From an uncultured Lachnospiraceae bacterium (GTDB taxonomy: Bacteria; Bacillota; Clostridia; Lachnospirales; Lachnospiraceae), in NCBI GenBank assembly GCA_910588295.1, contig CAJUQO010000001.1, positions 1 through 64,000 of the forward strand: a stretch of DNA of 64,000 nt, written 5' to 3'. A program made the translations under genes and the position numbers. Shown in pieces: positions 25,909 to 35,276 of this stretch (positions are counted from its first letter, which is position 1; each line of letters starts with the position of its first letter). The notes beneath the pieces were generated by a model, which saw only the letters and a program-made list of their open reading frames with translations, made no database searches and had not been told where the DNA came from.

Positions 25909-27417
25909 TCACCCCTCCTCCAGCGCAAAGGACATCAGCAGGTACAGCCTCGTCTTAAAATCATCCAGATTCATTCCGGTAAGCATCTCTATGCGCTCCA
26001 GACGGTGAGGCAGGGTGCTTCTGTGGATCTTCAGGATCTGGGCAGTCAGCGTGCTGTTGCGCTCATGGGTCAAGTATACCTTGAGGGTCTGGTACAGATC
26101 CGTCCCCTTCACTTCATCGTAATTTTTCAGGATCGTCAGATCCCCGGATATAATGGTATCCCTGGTCAGCTCCCCCAGCCCGTTGATCATCCAGTATGGA
26201 AGAACCGTCTCTTTAAACTCATTGTACCAACTGGTACAGTTCTTCTCCCAGGAATGGATGAGGGCAATCTTAGCCTGTTTCATATACAGCGGAAAATCCT
26301 GCAGCCGATAGAAAATATTCGACATCCCCACGTGGAGCAGGGATTCCCGGATCGTATAGGACATCTTCATCCGCAGGTCGCTCAGCGACAGCTTTCCCCT
26401 GGTCAGATTTATCAGCAGATAAATCGCCTTGTCATAATAGCAGGGATAGCTCCCCTCGATCTGCTGCTGAATGGAATTGCAGACTCCGAAAGCCAGATAG
26501 TGAGATATTTTCTCGTTTCCAAAGGTGATCATGCCGCACACATAATGATCCTCCATCTGCCAGCCCATCTGACCGGCTTTCCGGGAAAGCTTCTGCACAT
26601 TGATCTCTCTGTCGTTCAGCCCGTCCACGATGATCCCTTTGAGCAGGCTGGGGGCGTCATCCCTGTACACGTAACGGTTAATGAAAGCCTGCCGGATGAC
26701 CTCACCGAAAAAACCTGCCTCCCGCAGCTTGCCGGGGGTCGGCGACGACTCCGTGACGATCAGGCGCCCTTTATAAACCTGATCAATCCAGATATTGACA
26801 TAGAGACAGCTGGTATCGTCAAAATCGCTTTTCCAGAACTGCCCTCCCGTTGTCTTCAACGTCTCCTGATAGGCCGGACTGGTGCGGAACATGGTCAGAG
26901 TCTGTTCATCCTGCATATACGACCCCATCTGGGAATCGTAATCAAACTTGGTTTTCTCCGGCTCTATCCGGGGGCAGGATAAAATATAAAAATGTTCATC
27001 ATGGACAAACACCGGATGGCCGAAATGCTCCAGGATAATCTGGCAGATATCATTCAGGCTACTGTCCGCGTAGAGGATCCTCTGCAGCCGTTTCTCTATC
27101 TCCCCATAGTGGAAAAACATATGCTCCAATATATTTGCCAGGGAAAAAAGGTCGCCGTCCCTTTTCAAAATATAACCGGTAAGCCCCGCCCGCTCTTCCT
27201 CGCTCCAGTCTCCCACCAAAAGAAGAGAACCGCCGGGCGGAAGCCGGTTCGTATGCAGCCGGGAACAGATGATCAAAAAATCCTTCTCCTCTGCCTCCCC
27301 TTCGTAGAAACAGATCCCCTTCAAACCCGGCATATGGGAGGAAGGCACAAGCTTCACCTCCGGATCTATGGCCTGGAGCCGCTCATATATGATCTGCAGA
27401 TTCAACAAACTATCCAT
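25909..27417 (-). CDS. PucR-type transcriptional regulator
   Basis: A 502-residue regulator. The C-terminal 70 residues are the PucR helix-turn-helix: V-Y-L-T-H-E-R-N-S-T-L-T-A-Q, then H-R-S-T-L-P-H-R-L-E-R-I and a final D-F-K-T-R-L-Y-L-L. The long N-terminal part probably holds ligand-binding domains but has no motif I can name. The start at 27417 follows a G-rich site (GGGTGG); the frame extends to a TTG at 27477. It is the last gene of the UroD-like/GPH-transporter cluster and is the natural candidate for its activator. Confidence 0.85.
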   Translation of the reverse strand: MDSLLNLQIIYERLQAIDPEVKLVPSSHMPGLKGICFYEGEAEEKDFLIICSRLHTNRLPPGGSLLLVGDWSEEERAGLTGYILKRDGDLFSLANILEHMFFHYGEIEKRLQRILYADSSLNDICQIILEHFGHPVFVHDEHFYILSCPRIEPEKTKFDYDSQMGSYMQDEQTLTMFRTSPAYQETLKTTGGQFWKSDFDDTSCLYVNIWIDQVYKGRLIVTESSPTPGKLREAGFFGEVIRQAFINRYVYRDDAPSLLKGIIVDGLNDREINVQKLSRKAGQMGWQMEDHYVCGMITFGNEKISHYLAFGVCNSIQQQIEGSYPCYYDKAIYLLINLTRGKLSLSDLRMKMSYTIRESLLHVGMSNIFYRLQDFPLYMKQAKIALIHSWEKNCTSWYNEFKETVLPYWMINGLGELTRDTIISGDLTILKNYDEVKGTDLYQTLKVYLTHERNSTLTAQILKIHRSTLPHRLERIEMLTGMNLDDFKTRLYLLMSFALEEG

Positions 27418-27503
27418 TTTCCACCCGCCCCCGTTCGCAGGAATGAGCGAGGGCAGCTTTTTGCTGTCCCCGCTCAACCGCGTTCTATTTTTTTATGTCT
27501 CTG

Positions 27504-28871
27504 TCAGGCTTTTTTATCCAGACGGTAGCCAAACATCAGAACCAACGCGCCCACAGCGATTACCGCTGCCGGAATCACCATGAATCCGATACAGATGCCC
27601 CGCTGTACCGCCTCGCCTGCCGTCGCCGGGTCAATATCCGCCGAGAAGCCGCCGATAGCCAGGGCCGTGCCGATGAGAATTCCTCTCATTACAATACCGA
27701 TCTTAAGAGGAACCGTAAGCAGGCCCATCACCGTACCCGTAGTATCATATCCCGTTTTGGAGGAGCTGTATACGGCACAGGTAGCGTACAGCTCCGGCTC
27801 ACAGGCATTTGTCAGGGTCATGGAGAATATCACCAGGCACATCAGGACAATAACAACCCAAGTATTCTCATAGATTAAAAATGCCGCCGCCATGCCTGCC
27901 AGCATGATCAAGTAAGCCAGCACCACCGTCTTTTTGGCGCTTAACCTGGCCACCACATACTTGGATACATAGGAAGCCAGGATACCCAGCAAGTTCGTAA
28001 TAAACATAAAGGTGGCCAGAAGCCCTGCATTATGGCTGATATAGGTGAAATAATATATGGCAATGCCGTTCACCAGAAAAAATACCATATATTTCGCGGT
28101 ACTCGAGACCATCAGACCGATCAGATGGGGATTGCAGGTGATCGCCGCCCAGGCGCTGACTTTGGGCTGTGCCTGGCTCCTGTTCTGGCCGGCTTCTCGC
28201 TGCAGACGGGCCATCTCCTCCTCGCCGGTCTCCTCATAGCCGGTAAACATCTTAAAATGGGCAAAGTAACCGGCAGCCATCACCGCGCCGAAGGCGAAAG
28301 CCGTGGCGGCATAGGCATTCGTCTCACCGATCATACCGGCGAACATGGCCACCACGAAGGGACCTGCGTACGAATACAATACATTCGCCAAGGCCGTATA
28401 AACGCTTCGCGTCGAAGATAAGGCCATCCTGTCCTCCGTGGTCTTTCCGGCCACATTGATCATGGATAGATTGGCAATAAATGGAAGATTCCAGGCGATA
28501 CGGCTGGTAATCATCGCAATCGTCATAACGACGATACCCGCAATGCCATTGTTGATCTTAAGGAACTGCAATGCGTAGAGAAACGGCACCATCCACGGCG
28601 TCAGGATCAGCCAAGAGCGGTAACGGCCCCATTTTTTCGGCTTAATCTTGTTCATCCAGGCCCCATAAAGGCAGGACAAAATGGCGTCAACAATTGCCGA
28701 TATCGTGGTGATCGTAGTAACGATCCCCAGGGAAAACTTCGCAATATTAGTAAAAAAGTAGGAGGCGTAAAAGGTATCGATGTTGCTCATCATCGTAAAA
28801 CCCAAATCGCCAATACCGAAAAATCTCTTTAAGGACGAGCTTACCGGTTTCGGATTTTTATTCTCTGCCAT
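27504..28871 (-). CDS. GPH-family sugar:cation symporter (MFS)
   Basis: A 455-residue inner-membrane symporter of the glycoside-pentoside-hexuronide family with about 12 hydrophobic helices. The N-terminal F-G-I-G-D-L-G-F-T-M-M-S-N-I and the loop K-P-K-K-W-G-R-Y-R-S-W are characteristic. Its substrate is unknown; xylosides, hexuronides and other glycosides are typical. GAAAGGAAAAG precedes the ATG. It is encoded 25 bases after the UroD-like gene and upstream of the PucR regulator, so all three are probably one operon. Confidence 0.88.
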   Translation of the reverse strand: MAENKNPKPVSSSLKRFFGIGDLGFTMMSNIDTFYASYFFTNIAKFSLGIVTTITTISAIVDAILSCLYGAWMNKIKPKKWGRYRSWLILTPWMVPFLYALQFLKINNGIAGIVVMTIAMITSRIAWNLPFIANLSMINVAGKTTEDRMALSSTRSVYTALANVLYSYAGPFVVAMFAGMIGETNAYAATAFAFGAVMAAGYFAHFKMFTGYEETGEEEMARLQREAGQNRSQAQPKVSAWAAITCNPHLIGLMVSSTAKYMVFFLVNGIAIYYFTYISHNAGLLATFMFITNLLGILASYVSKYVVARLSAKKTVVLAYLIMLAGMAAAFLIYENTWVVIVLMCLVIFSMTLTNACEPELYATCAVYSSSKTGYDTTGTVMGLLTVPLKIGIVMRGILIGTALAIGGFSADIDPATAGEAVQRGICIGFMVIPAAVIAVGALVLMFGYRLDKKA

Positions 28872-28896
28872 CTTCTTTTCCTTTCAAATACATGGA

Positions 28897-29901
28897 TCAG
28901 AATTTTCCTTCCGCCAGGATCTTCTGGTTGATCTTTTCAATCTCCTCGGTCAGCGTGTCATATACACCGGGATAAATACTCTCCGGGCCGCCCATGGTAT
29001 TGCAAGGGATAAAGGATTTCCTGCCGTACTGCTCCGTCGCCCGTTTCGCCTCGGAGGCGATGACATCCCTTGACCAATCTACCCGGTCGATGGTGGCGCT
29101 GTCGATACCGCCCATGAAGGTGATCTTGTCGCCGTATTTCGGGATCAGCTCCTCGATCTTATTGGAAGTCATGACGCCCTGCCAGATATCAATACCGATC
29201 TCGATCATGGAGGGAACCAGATTCGCCGCATAGGAATCCGAGTGATGAACGATCACCTGTACGCCGCAGTCGCGGTAGCAACCGTAGATCTTTTTGTAAG
29301 CGGGTACAAAGTACTCGTCAAACATCTCCGGAGAGATAAAGGAGGATGCCCCGCTTCCCCAGTCGTCATGATGGAACAGCGCGTCGGGCTTTATGTATTT
29401 GCAGAGTTCCTGGGCATAACGGATCTCCCAGTCGGTGATGTAATCTACCAGCTCATGCATAGCCTCCGGTTCCTCGTAAAAATTCATCAGACAGTTCTGG
29501 ATCTCCTGCAGATAGTGGCACTGTTCAAATACGCCGGGAGCCACAAAGGGAGTCACAAAATACTCGTCCCTGTCGATCTTTTCCGCCTCGGCCACAAAGG
29601 GAGCCCACTCTTCCGGCGTAAATACCACGTTGGGCGCTTTCACATACTTCTTCCACTCCGCAATGTCCTTACAGACGATATGCTCCTCATCATGCACAGG
29701 GAACGGCCCCGGCATACCTTCAGGGAAGGAAATAGTCACGCCCCACTGATTTATCACGCTGGGGCCGCCCTTCTGCGCCATGGGCGCGGACGCTGTGTAA
29801 GGAGTTCCATAGACCATCTGGAAAGCCTCATACTGATTCACAAAGCGATCCGGATTTCCGTGACGGATCGTCTCCAACAGATTCTGTTTTCTGGTTAACA
29901 T
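28897..29901 (-). CDS. Uroporphyrinogen decarboxylase-family protein, cluster A
   Basis: A 334-residue TIM-barrel protein of the UroD/MtaA superfamily. The C-terminal half shows D-D-W-G-S, M-F-D-E-Y-F-V-P-A-Y-K, then V-H-H-S-D-S and F-M-G-G-I-D-S. Corrinoid methyltransferases of this superfamily have a His-x-Cys zinc motif at the V-H-H-S-D position; here the cysteine is absent. A heme role is unlikely, since no other tetrapyrrole gene is present. The start at 29901 follows GAGGAGG; the frame extends to 29949. As first gene before a sugar symporter, it probably acts in sugar or glycoside catabolism, reaction unknown. Confidence 0.75.
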   Translation of the reverse strand: MLTRKQNLLETIRHGNPDRFVNQYEAFQMVYGTPYTASAPMAQKGGPSVINQWGVTISFPEGMPGPFPVHDEEHIVCKDIAEWKKYVKAPNVVFTPEEWAPFVAEAEKIDRDEYFVTPFVAPGVFEQCHYLQEIQNCLMNFYEEPEAMHELVDYITDWEIRYAQELCKYIKPDALFHHDDWGSGASSFISPEMFDEYFVPAYKKIYGCYRDCGVQVIVHHSDSYAANLVPSMIEIGIDIWQGVMTSNKIEELIPKYGDKITFMGGIDSATIDRVDWSRDVIASEAKRATEQYGRKSFIPCNTMGGPESIYPGVYDTLTEEIEKINQKILAEGKF

Positions 29902-29969
29902 TCGTTTTTCCTCCTCGCATTCAATAGGTTGATGAGCAGCGCGCCGCAAGTTTCTTAACCCTTATGTGT

Positions 29970-30019
29970 ATTATATGCCCACTGAATAGGCAATACAATT
30001 GACCAATGTGTCGATTGTA
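29970..30019 (-). promoter_or_regulatory. Promoter and palindromic operator of the UroD-like/GPH/PucR operon
   Basis: On the minus strand TTGTAT (29993-29998) and TATAAT (29970-29975) are 17 bases apart. A 26-base palindrome, TACAATTGAC and GTCGATTGTA with one mismatch (29994-30019), covers the -35. It is a likely binding site for the PucR regulator of the same operon. The rest of 30020-30199 is AT-rich and shows nothing I can name. Confidence 0.6.
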
Positions 30020-30199
30020 AGAAGGACGAAATTCGTTATTTTGCTGATATTATTTTGTCGGGCCGCCATATATATTCGATGTTTCAGACAACATAGATAC
30101 TATTTTTCCGCAATAATATAGTTATTTTTTTCACAATCCTGACAAAACGCAACTACTTCCGTACTTTTTTAATCATGCTTTCTTTAACATATTTAGACA

Positions 30200-30236
30200 T
30201 AAAAAGCGGCCATCCACAACTTGTGATGACCACCGC
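30200..30236 (-). terminator. Terminator of the PilZ gene
   Basis: On the minus strand GCGGTGGTCATC pairs with GTGGATGGCCGC, with one mismatch, followed by TTTTTA. It begins 24 bases after the PilZ stop. Confidence 0.75.
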
Positions 30237-30259
30237 AGACATATTTAATTGCAGACTCC

Positions 30260-30862
30260 TTATAAAATCCTGCCCTGCTCGCGCAGATAGACAAACTGCC
30301 GGATATCCCGCCCCGCACCTATGGGAAGCTCCTGAAACTCGCAGCCATAGCCGTAACGGCCATTCAGTAATTCCTCCTCCCGCAGAACTTTCGCTTCCAG
30401 CCGATACTCCTGTTCGATAAAGCAATACGAAAAGCTGACGATATCCCCCCACTGTGCCCGTGTTGTCGATACAAAAAAGATACCGCCCTCACTGATATTC
30501 TGGATCACAGCCTCAAACTCCCCTTTTCCAGAAAGGGTCATGACAACCTCTTTGCCTAACCCTACCCTGACAAACCTGCGCATCTCCCGGATCTGAAGCA
30601 CTTCCAGAATACTGCAATCCGCAACCCACGCGGACTTTATTGCGGGATCATCGTTTTTTCTGACAGCGATCTGGCAATTCGTCTGTATATAGCCCATCTG
30701 GCTATCAAAAAAATCAATCCTGACCTTCGCCGAATCGGATAATTCATGCTCTGCCCCGGGCAGCAGGATAATCTGTTCTCCTGAACAACTTACCGGAACC
30801 CTTTGCTGGGTCTCCCCGTCCGGCCCATAAACGGCACATACGGTGCAATCATTCAAAACCAT
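30260..30862 (-). CDS. PilZ-domain c-di-GMP-binding protein
   Basis: A 200-residue cytoplasmic protein that should bind cyclic di-GMP. The PilZ signature is complete: R-R-F-V-R (about 93-97, RxxxR form), N-I-S-E-G-G (about 121-126, D/NxSxxG form) and G-Y-G-C-E-F (about 170-175). The N-terminal 85 residues form a YcgR-N/PilZN-like beta domain. The start at 30862 follows AAAGGAG; the frame extends to 30886. No flagellar, pilus or cyclase gene adjoins, so its output is unknown. A dispersed 56-base repeat lies in its 5' leader. Confidence 0.85.
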   Translation of the reverse strand: MVLNDCTVCAVYGPDGETQQRVPVSCSGEQIILLPGAEHELSDSAKVRIDFFDSQMGYIQTNCQIAVRKNDDPAIKSAWVADCSILEVLQIREMRRFVRVGLGKEVVMTLSGKGEFEAVIQNISEGGIFFVSTTRAQWGDIVSFSYCFIEQEYRLEAKVLREEELLNGRYGYGCEFQELPIGAGRDIRQFVYLREQGRIL

Positions 30863-30879
30863 AATCTTTGCTCCTTTGA

Positions 30880-30935
30880 GAATCATGCTTTTACGGTCTC
30901 CGCAGTAAATGCTTCGACCTGTGCTGAATAGTTAC
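30880..30935. repeat. Dispersed 56-bp intergenic repeat, copy 1
   Basis: This 56-base block matches 62841-62896 at 53 positions and in the same orientation. It contains an imperfect hairpin (GCTTTTAC with GTAAATGC). It sits between the promoter and the ribosome binding site of the PilZ gene, so it would be transcribed as leader RNA. Confidence 0.7.
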
Positions 30936-30961
30936 AGTTTGTGTTCTTTATATCCGTTGGG

Positions 30962-30990
30962 AGTATAACATGATTTTAAAAAAAAGTAAA
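30962..30990 (-). promoter_or_regulatory. SigA-type promoter of the PilZ gene
   Basis: TTTACT (30985-30990) and TATACT (30962-30967) on the minus strand are 17 bases apart. The transcript would carry the 56-base repeat in its leader. Confidence 0.55.
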
Positions 30991-30995
30991 TCTTA

Positions 30996-31034
30996 AAACG
31001 ACCCTCAGGATACAATTAACCTGAGAGTCATTTT
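30996..31034. terminator. Terminator after the ribose-type ABC operon
   Basis: GACCCTCAGG (31000-31009) pairs with CCTGAGAGTC (31020-31029), with one mismatch. T-rich tails exist in both directions. It ends the long minus-strand operon. Confidence 0.65.
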
Positions 31035-31069
31035 TCACTTTTAGAAAAACGGGATCCGGCAGCCGCCTT

Positions 31070-32557
31070 TCAGATCGCCGCCGCGTATTTCATGATCAGT
31101 TCCTCCGATGCCTCCTCCCTGGAAAGCTCTCCGGTGAGCCGTCCCTCGTGCATGACCAGGATCCGGTCGCACAGGGCCAGCAGCTCCGGGAGTTCCGAGG
31201 ACACCATCAGGATGCCGATCCCCTCTTTTGCGATATCCCGCAGGATACTGTAGACCTCGGATTTTGCCCCCACGTCGATACCGCGGGTAGGCTCGTCGCA
31301 GAGCAGGATCTCCGGATCGTTGCCGATCCATTTCGCGATGACCACCTTCTGCTGGTTGCCGCCGCTCAGGGTGAGAATACCGTCGTCCATGCTGCCGATC
31401 TTAATCCCATAATTTTCGATCATATGCTCCATCAGCTCGACAGACTTTTTCTTATTTAGTATGCCCTTTTCGGAAATCCGGTCCATAACAGCCACCTGGG
31501 CATTCTCCTTGATGGACATGCTGGTGATCAACCCGTCGTCCCGGCGGTTTTCCGGTATCATGCTGATGCGGTGGCGGATCGCATCCCGGGGAGAGCGGAT
31601 CGTGACCTTCTCACCTTTGATAAATATCTCGCCGCTGTCGGGCCTGTCGGCGCCGAAGATGGCGCTTAAGACCTCTGTACGGCCCGCCCCCACAAAACCG
31701 GCCAGGCCCACGATCTCGCCCTTTTTCAGCGAAAAATTGATATCATGGAATTTCTTGCCGCAGCTAAACCCTTTAACAGACAGCAGTTCCTCATCGGTGG
31801 CAAAGCTTTTACCCCACTCCGACTTGTCGATCTCGCGCCCCACCATCAAGGTCACAATATCGTCCATGGACACCTCGGAAACTTTCCTGGTAGTGACGAA
31901 CTGGCCGTCCTTGAATACGGTAAGCCTGTCGCCCAGATCCATGACCTCCTCCAGTCTGTGGCTGACATACAGTACCGTCGTCCGCTGCTCTTTCACCAGC
32001 CTGCGCACCACCGCAAACATCACTTCCCGCTGGTCGTTGGTCAGAGCCGCCGTGGGCTCATCCAGGATCAGGATCTTCGGCCGGAAGTACACCGCCTTGG
32101 CGATCTGCACCACCGACTGCTCCGCGATGCTCAAGGACTCCAGAAGGGCTGTGGGCTCCACTTTCAAATGGAACATGTCCAGAAGCTCTCTGGTCTTTTC
32201 ATTCATGTGCTTCTCATCCAGGAATACCCCTTTCACCGCTTCTTTGGATCCCAGGAAAATATTGTGGGCGATGCTCATATTCAGGCAGAGGGGAATCTCC
32301 TGATGGACGATGGAAAAACCCAGTTTCTCAGACTTTCGTATGGAATTGATCTGTTCCGGCCGGCCGCCGACCCAGATCTCTCCCTCCGTGGGGGTAAACA
32401 CACCGCCGCACAGATTGATCAGGGTGGACTTTCCGGCTCCGTTTTCCCCGCAGAGGCAATGCACCTCCCCCTCCTCCACCGAGAAAGATACATTGTTCAG
32501 TGCCACCGTACCGCCAAACCGTTTTGTTATGTTTTTAAATTCAATTATCGGCGCCAT
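31070..32557 (-). CDS. Ribose-type sugar ABC transporter, dual ATP-binding protein
   Basis: A 495-residue protein with two ATPase domains, as in RbsA/MglA. The first has G-E-N-G-A-G-K-S-T (about 38-46) and I-L-D-E-P-T-A-A-L-T (about 163-172). The second half has G-F-V-G-A-G-R-T-E, the signature L-S-G-G-N-Q-Q-K-V (about 391-399) and L-L-C-D-E-P-T-R-G-I-D-V-G-A. The degenerate second P-loop is normal for this family. It energises the adjacent permease, 8 bases upstream, and works with the lipoprotein at 33614-34669. The imported sugar is probably ribose-like, judging from the kinase and RbsD genes. Confidence 0.93.
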   Translation of the reverse strand: MAPIIEFKNITKRFGGTVALNNVSFSVEEGEVHCLCGENGAGKSTLINLCGGVFTPTEGEIWVGGRPEQINSIRKSEKLGFSIVHQEIPLCLNMSIAHNIFLGSKEAVKGVFLDEKHMNEKTRELLDMFHLKVEPTALLESLSIAEQSVVQIAKAVYFRPKILILDEPTAALTNDQREVMFAVVRRLVKEQRTTVLYVSHRLEEVMDLGDRLTVFKDGQFVTTRKVSEVSMDDIVTLMVGREIDKSEWGKSFATDEELLSVKGFSCGKKFHDINFSLKKGEIVGLAGFVGAGRTEVLSAIFGADRPDSGEIFIKGEKVTIRSPRDAIRHRISMIPENRRDDGLITSMSIKENAQVAVMDRISEKGILNKKKSVELMEHMIENYGIKIGSMDDGILTLSGGNQQKVVIAKWIGNDPEILLCDEPTRGIDVGAKSEVYSILRDIAKEGIGILMVSSELPELLALCDRILVMHEGRLTGELSREEASEELIMKYAAAI

Positions 32558-32565
32558 ACGATCAC

Positions 32566-33534
32566 CTACCTTTTCGCGTCTTTGCGGTGGAACAGCGTAT
32601 CGATCAACACGGCAATAATGACCACGATACCGATAAAGCCGTCCTGCCAGAATACCGGCACATTTAAAAGTACCATGCCGTTTTTCACTGTCGCCATGAT
32701 GATGGCTCCCAGAAAAGTGCCGAGGATCGTGCCCCTGCCGCCGCTTAAAGCCGCGCCGCCCAGGATCACCGCCGCGATGGCATCCATTTCACGGCCCTCG
32801 CCGCTGGTGGTGGTCACGGTATTCAGGTAAGCCGTGCTGATTAGGGCCGCGATACCGCAGAGGAACCCCATCATGGCAAAGGCGGCAAGGCGGGTATTTT
32901 TGATATTGATACCAGACAGATGGGCCGCCCTGTCGTTACCGCCGGTGGCATATACCTTATAGCCGTAGGTAGTCTTCTTCAACAGAATGTGGGCAATCAC
33001 AAAGAGTATCAGCATCACGAAGATCTGCACCGGAATATTGCCGATCTTGGCTCCCAGCTTCCACACCCAGCTCCCTGTGGCCGACTCCGGGAACTGGCTG
33101 ATGCTCTGCCCGTTACCGATGGCATACGCAAAGCTCCGGTAGATCTTCATAGTGCCCAGCGTAACGATAAAGGACGGGATCCCCACCCGCGTCACCAGCA
33201 GGCCGTTGACACAGCCCAGGGCGATCCCGCAGATCAGTACCAGGAAAAACACGATGGTGGGAGGGAACATTTGATTTTTAAACAGAAGCCCGCCAAACAT
33301 CGCGCAGGTGGCGAACAGAGATCCCACGGAAAGATCCAGCTCCCCTGCAATGATCAGGTATGTCATGCCGATGGCCATGATACCGATCTCCACTGTCTGG
33401 CGGACAATATTTACGAGATTCGCCGTTTTCAGAAACACCGGAGATGTCATACTCATGATGACCATGATGATGACCAGTACAAGAAATACACCGAACTCCC
33501 GGGCGTTTGTCAGTTTGATTTTTTTCGTATTCAT
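32566..33534 (-). CDS. Ribose-type sugar ABC transporter permease
   Basis: A 322-residue membrane permease of the RbsC/branched-chain group with about 8-10 helices. Typical segments are A-G-E-L-D-L-S-V-G-S-L, the cytoplasmic loop A-T-G-G-N-D-R-A-A-H-L-S-G-I and I-L-G-G-A-A-L-S-G-G-R-G-T. I take the ATG at 33534, preceded by GGAGAAGG, instead of the TTG at 33543. It lies between the binding-protein and ATPase genes in one operon. Confidence 0.93.
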   Translation of the reverse strand: MNTKKIKLTNAREFGVFLVLVIIMVIMSMTSPVFLKTANLVNIVRQTVEIGIMAIGMTYLIIAGELDLSVGSLFATCAMFGGLLFKNQMFPPTIVFFLVLICGIALGCVNGLLVTRVGIPSFIVTLGTMKIYRSFAYAIGNGQSISQFPESATGSWVWKLGAKIGNIPVQIFVMLILFVIAHILLKKTTYGYKVYATGGNDRAAHLSGINIKNTRLAAFAMMGFLCGIAALISTAYLNTVTTTSGEGREMDAIAAVILGGAALSGGRGTILGTFLGAIIMATVKNGMVLLNVPVFWQDGFIGIVVIIAVLIDTLFHRKDAKR

Positions 33535-33613
33535 AGTCCGCAACCTTCTCCTTTGGGGGGCCGCCCGCTGCGGCGGCCCCAGTCAATCCCCCAAGTACTC
33601 GCAGAATTATTCT

Positions 33614-34669
33614 TTATTCGGGCTCTACGTCATTTACATTTTCACTGGTCACCATCTGGGCGCCTGTATCCACATTCAGATAATCGGAACCGTATTTCAG
33701 TCCCATATAGCACTCATATACGGAATAGTAGCCCTGCAGGAACGGATTCTGGCCCACCGTGAGCTGTACGCTACCGTTCTTGATATGGCCCAGCATACCC
33801 TCGGTCAGATCAAAGCCCGCCGCGTATACCTTGCCGGACAGATCGTAATCCTCGATGAAACTGCCGATGGCCTCGGAGAACACGTCCACCCCCAGGATCG
33901 CGTTCACATCCGGGTTTGCCAGGTAAGCGTTCTCGATCACAGAGTACGCGTTGGTCAGATCCGTGCCGATGTCGATGGTGGTGATCTTCTTTACGTCGGG
34001 ATACTCTTCGGCCGCCCTGTCAATACCGGCTTCGCGGGCCACCAACGCCACATCTGTGGGTCCGCAGGACGCCACTATATAGGAGCCTTTTCCGCCCATC
34101 TGCTCAAACATATACTTGCCCAGGGAGTATCCCGCAGACTCGTAATCCTGTCCGATGAAGCAGACGGAACCGCAGTCCTCGGCATTCTGGTTGAAGGCCA
34201 CCACCGGGATACCCGCGTCTTTCGCCTGGGCAATTACGTTGTTAAAGCCGGAGGGATCCCAGGTCACTGTGGCGATCGCGTCCGCGCCGGAGGAGATCGC
34301 TGTCTCCAGAAGGCTGACCTGCTCGTCCAGGGAACTGGGCGTATTGGGAGCGGATACCGTCACGTTGACGCCCAGATCCTTGCCCGCCGCCTCGGCGCCC
34401 TCGGCCAGCTTCGTATAGAAAGAGCCGCTTAAGGAATGCAGTACGAAAGAAATATTATAGTCTCCGCCCGCCGTCTCGCTGCCTGCGGTTTCCGGCGCCG
34501 CAGAGTCCGCCGGAGCTGCCGATGCCTCCTGGCCCGCTTCCGGCGCCGCGCTGCTCCCGCCTGCCGCCGAACCGGAAGACGCCTGACTGGAGGATGCGCC
34601 TCCGCCGCATGCACACAGAGATACTGCCATCATCCCGCTGAGTACCAGTGCCATCATTTTTCGTTTCAT
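33614..34669 (-). CDS. Ribose-type sugar-binding lipoprotein
   Basis: The extracellular substrate receptor of the ABC importer (351 residues, periplasmic-binding-protein-like family of RbsB). Residues 1-20 are a lipoprotein signal peptide with lipobox V-S-L-C-A-C. A flexible Ser/Ala/Gly/Pro-rich linker covers about 22-68, then the binding fold begins with Y-N-I-S-F-V-L-H-S-L-S-G. Other family marks are A-I-A-T-V-T-W-D-P and A-A-G-F-D-L-T-E-G. AAAGGAG precedes the ATG. It lies between rbsD and the permease gene. Confidence 0.93.
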   Translation of the reverse strand: MKRKMMALVLSGMMAVSLCACGGGASSSQASSGSAAGGSSAAPEAGQEASAAPADSAAPETAGSETAGGDYNISFVLHSLSGSFYTKLAEGAEAAGKDLGVNVTVSAPNTPSSLDEQVSLLETAISSGADAIATVTWDPSGFNNVIAQAKDAGIPVVAFNQNAEDCGSVCFIGQDYESAGYSLGKYMFEQMGGKGSYIVASCGPTDVALVAREAGIDRAAEEYPDVKKITTIDIGTDLTNAYSVIENAYLANPDVNAILGVDVFSEAIGSFIEDYDLSGKVYAAGFDLTEGMLGHIKNGSVQLTVGQNPFLQGYYSVYECYMGLKYGSDYLNVDTGAQMVTSENVNDVEPE

Positions 34670-34767
34670 GTAAAACTCCTTTCCACATTATTTGGATAAT
34701 GTAATAAAATATCTTCAAGGGTACACCCCATTGAATACTCTCTATGTAAGTCTACTGCCTGTCCCTG

Positions 34768-35250
34768 CTACTCGTTATCGTAAGCGGCCCGCTCCTCATA
34801 AAATCCCGGCGTGATCGCGCCCGGCTTCTGAAACCATACTTTGGCGTCAATGCCCGCCTTCAGCACCACATTCCCCCAGGGCATCAGATCACCGGTGCGT
34901 ACAATATATTTCGCCTTCGGCAGATACTCCGCAAACAGATCGTAGTGGGCCATGGTCTTCACCTCCATCGTCTCGTAACGGGCATGCACCATGTCCTCTA
35001 CGGCCTTGTAATGCTGCGGATTGTAGTCTTTCTGCTCCTGGGCCACGATCACGTCCTCAAAGATGAATTCATCCATGATCAGATCCAGCACCTGGGCAAT
35101 CGTGGGCAGATCCTTTGCCACCGCCAGATCGATCCGCTTCGCCGGATCCGCGATGGGAACCCCCGCATCTCCCACGATTATGTACTCCTCGTGTCCCATG
35201 TCGGCGATGGCCGTCATGAGGGCTTTGTTGTAAATGCCATGCTTTTTCAT
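34768..35250 (-). CDS. rbsD: RbsD-like sugar mutarotase (D-ribose pyranase family)
   Basis: A 160-residue RbsD/FucU-family protein. It interconverts the ring forms of ribose or a related sugar so that the kinase can use it. The M-K-K-H-G-I-Y start, G-D-A-G-V-P-I-A-D, I-D-L-A-V and a C-terminal R-T-G-D-L-M-P-W-G-N-V-V-L motif fit RbsD; it is about 25 residues longer than the E. coli protein because of a central insertion. CAGGAG precedes the ATG. It lies 26 bases after the ribokinase gene. Confidence 0.85.
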   Translation of the reverse strand: MKKHGIYNKALMTAIADMGHEEYIIVGDAGVPIADPAKRIDLAVAKDLPTIAQVLDLIMDEFIFEDVIVAQEQKDYNPQHYKAVEDMVHARYETMEVKTMAHYDLFAEYLPKAKYIVRTGDLMPWGNVVLKAGIDAKVWFQKPGAITPGFYEERAAYDNE

Positions 35251-35276
35251 TTTGTTCTCCTGTTCATAATAGTCAT

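Noticed and set aside
28897..29901. Heme biosynthesis gene hemE
   Set aside because: It is in the UroD superfamily, but the operon encodes a sugar symporter and a PucR regulator, with no other heme gene; the typical N-terminal substrate motif of HemE is not seen.
30153..30452. Minus-strand open frame overlapping the PilZ gene end
   Set aside because: It overlaps the well-supported PilZ gene in another frame and runs through its terminator.
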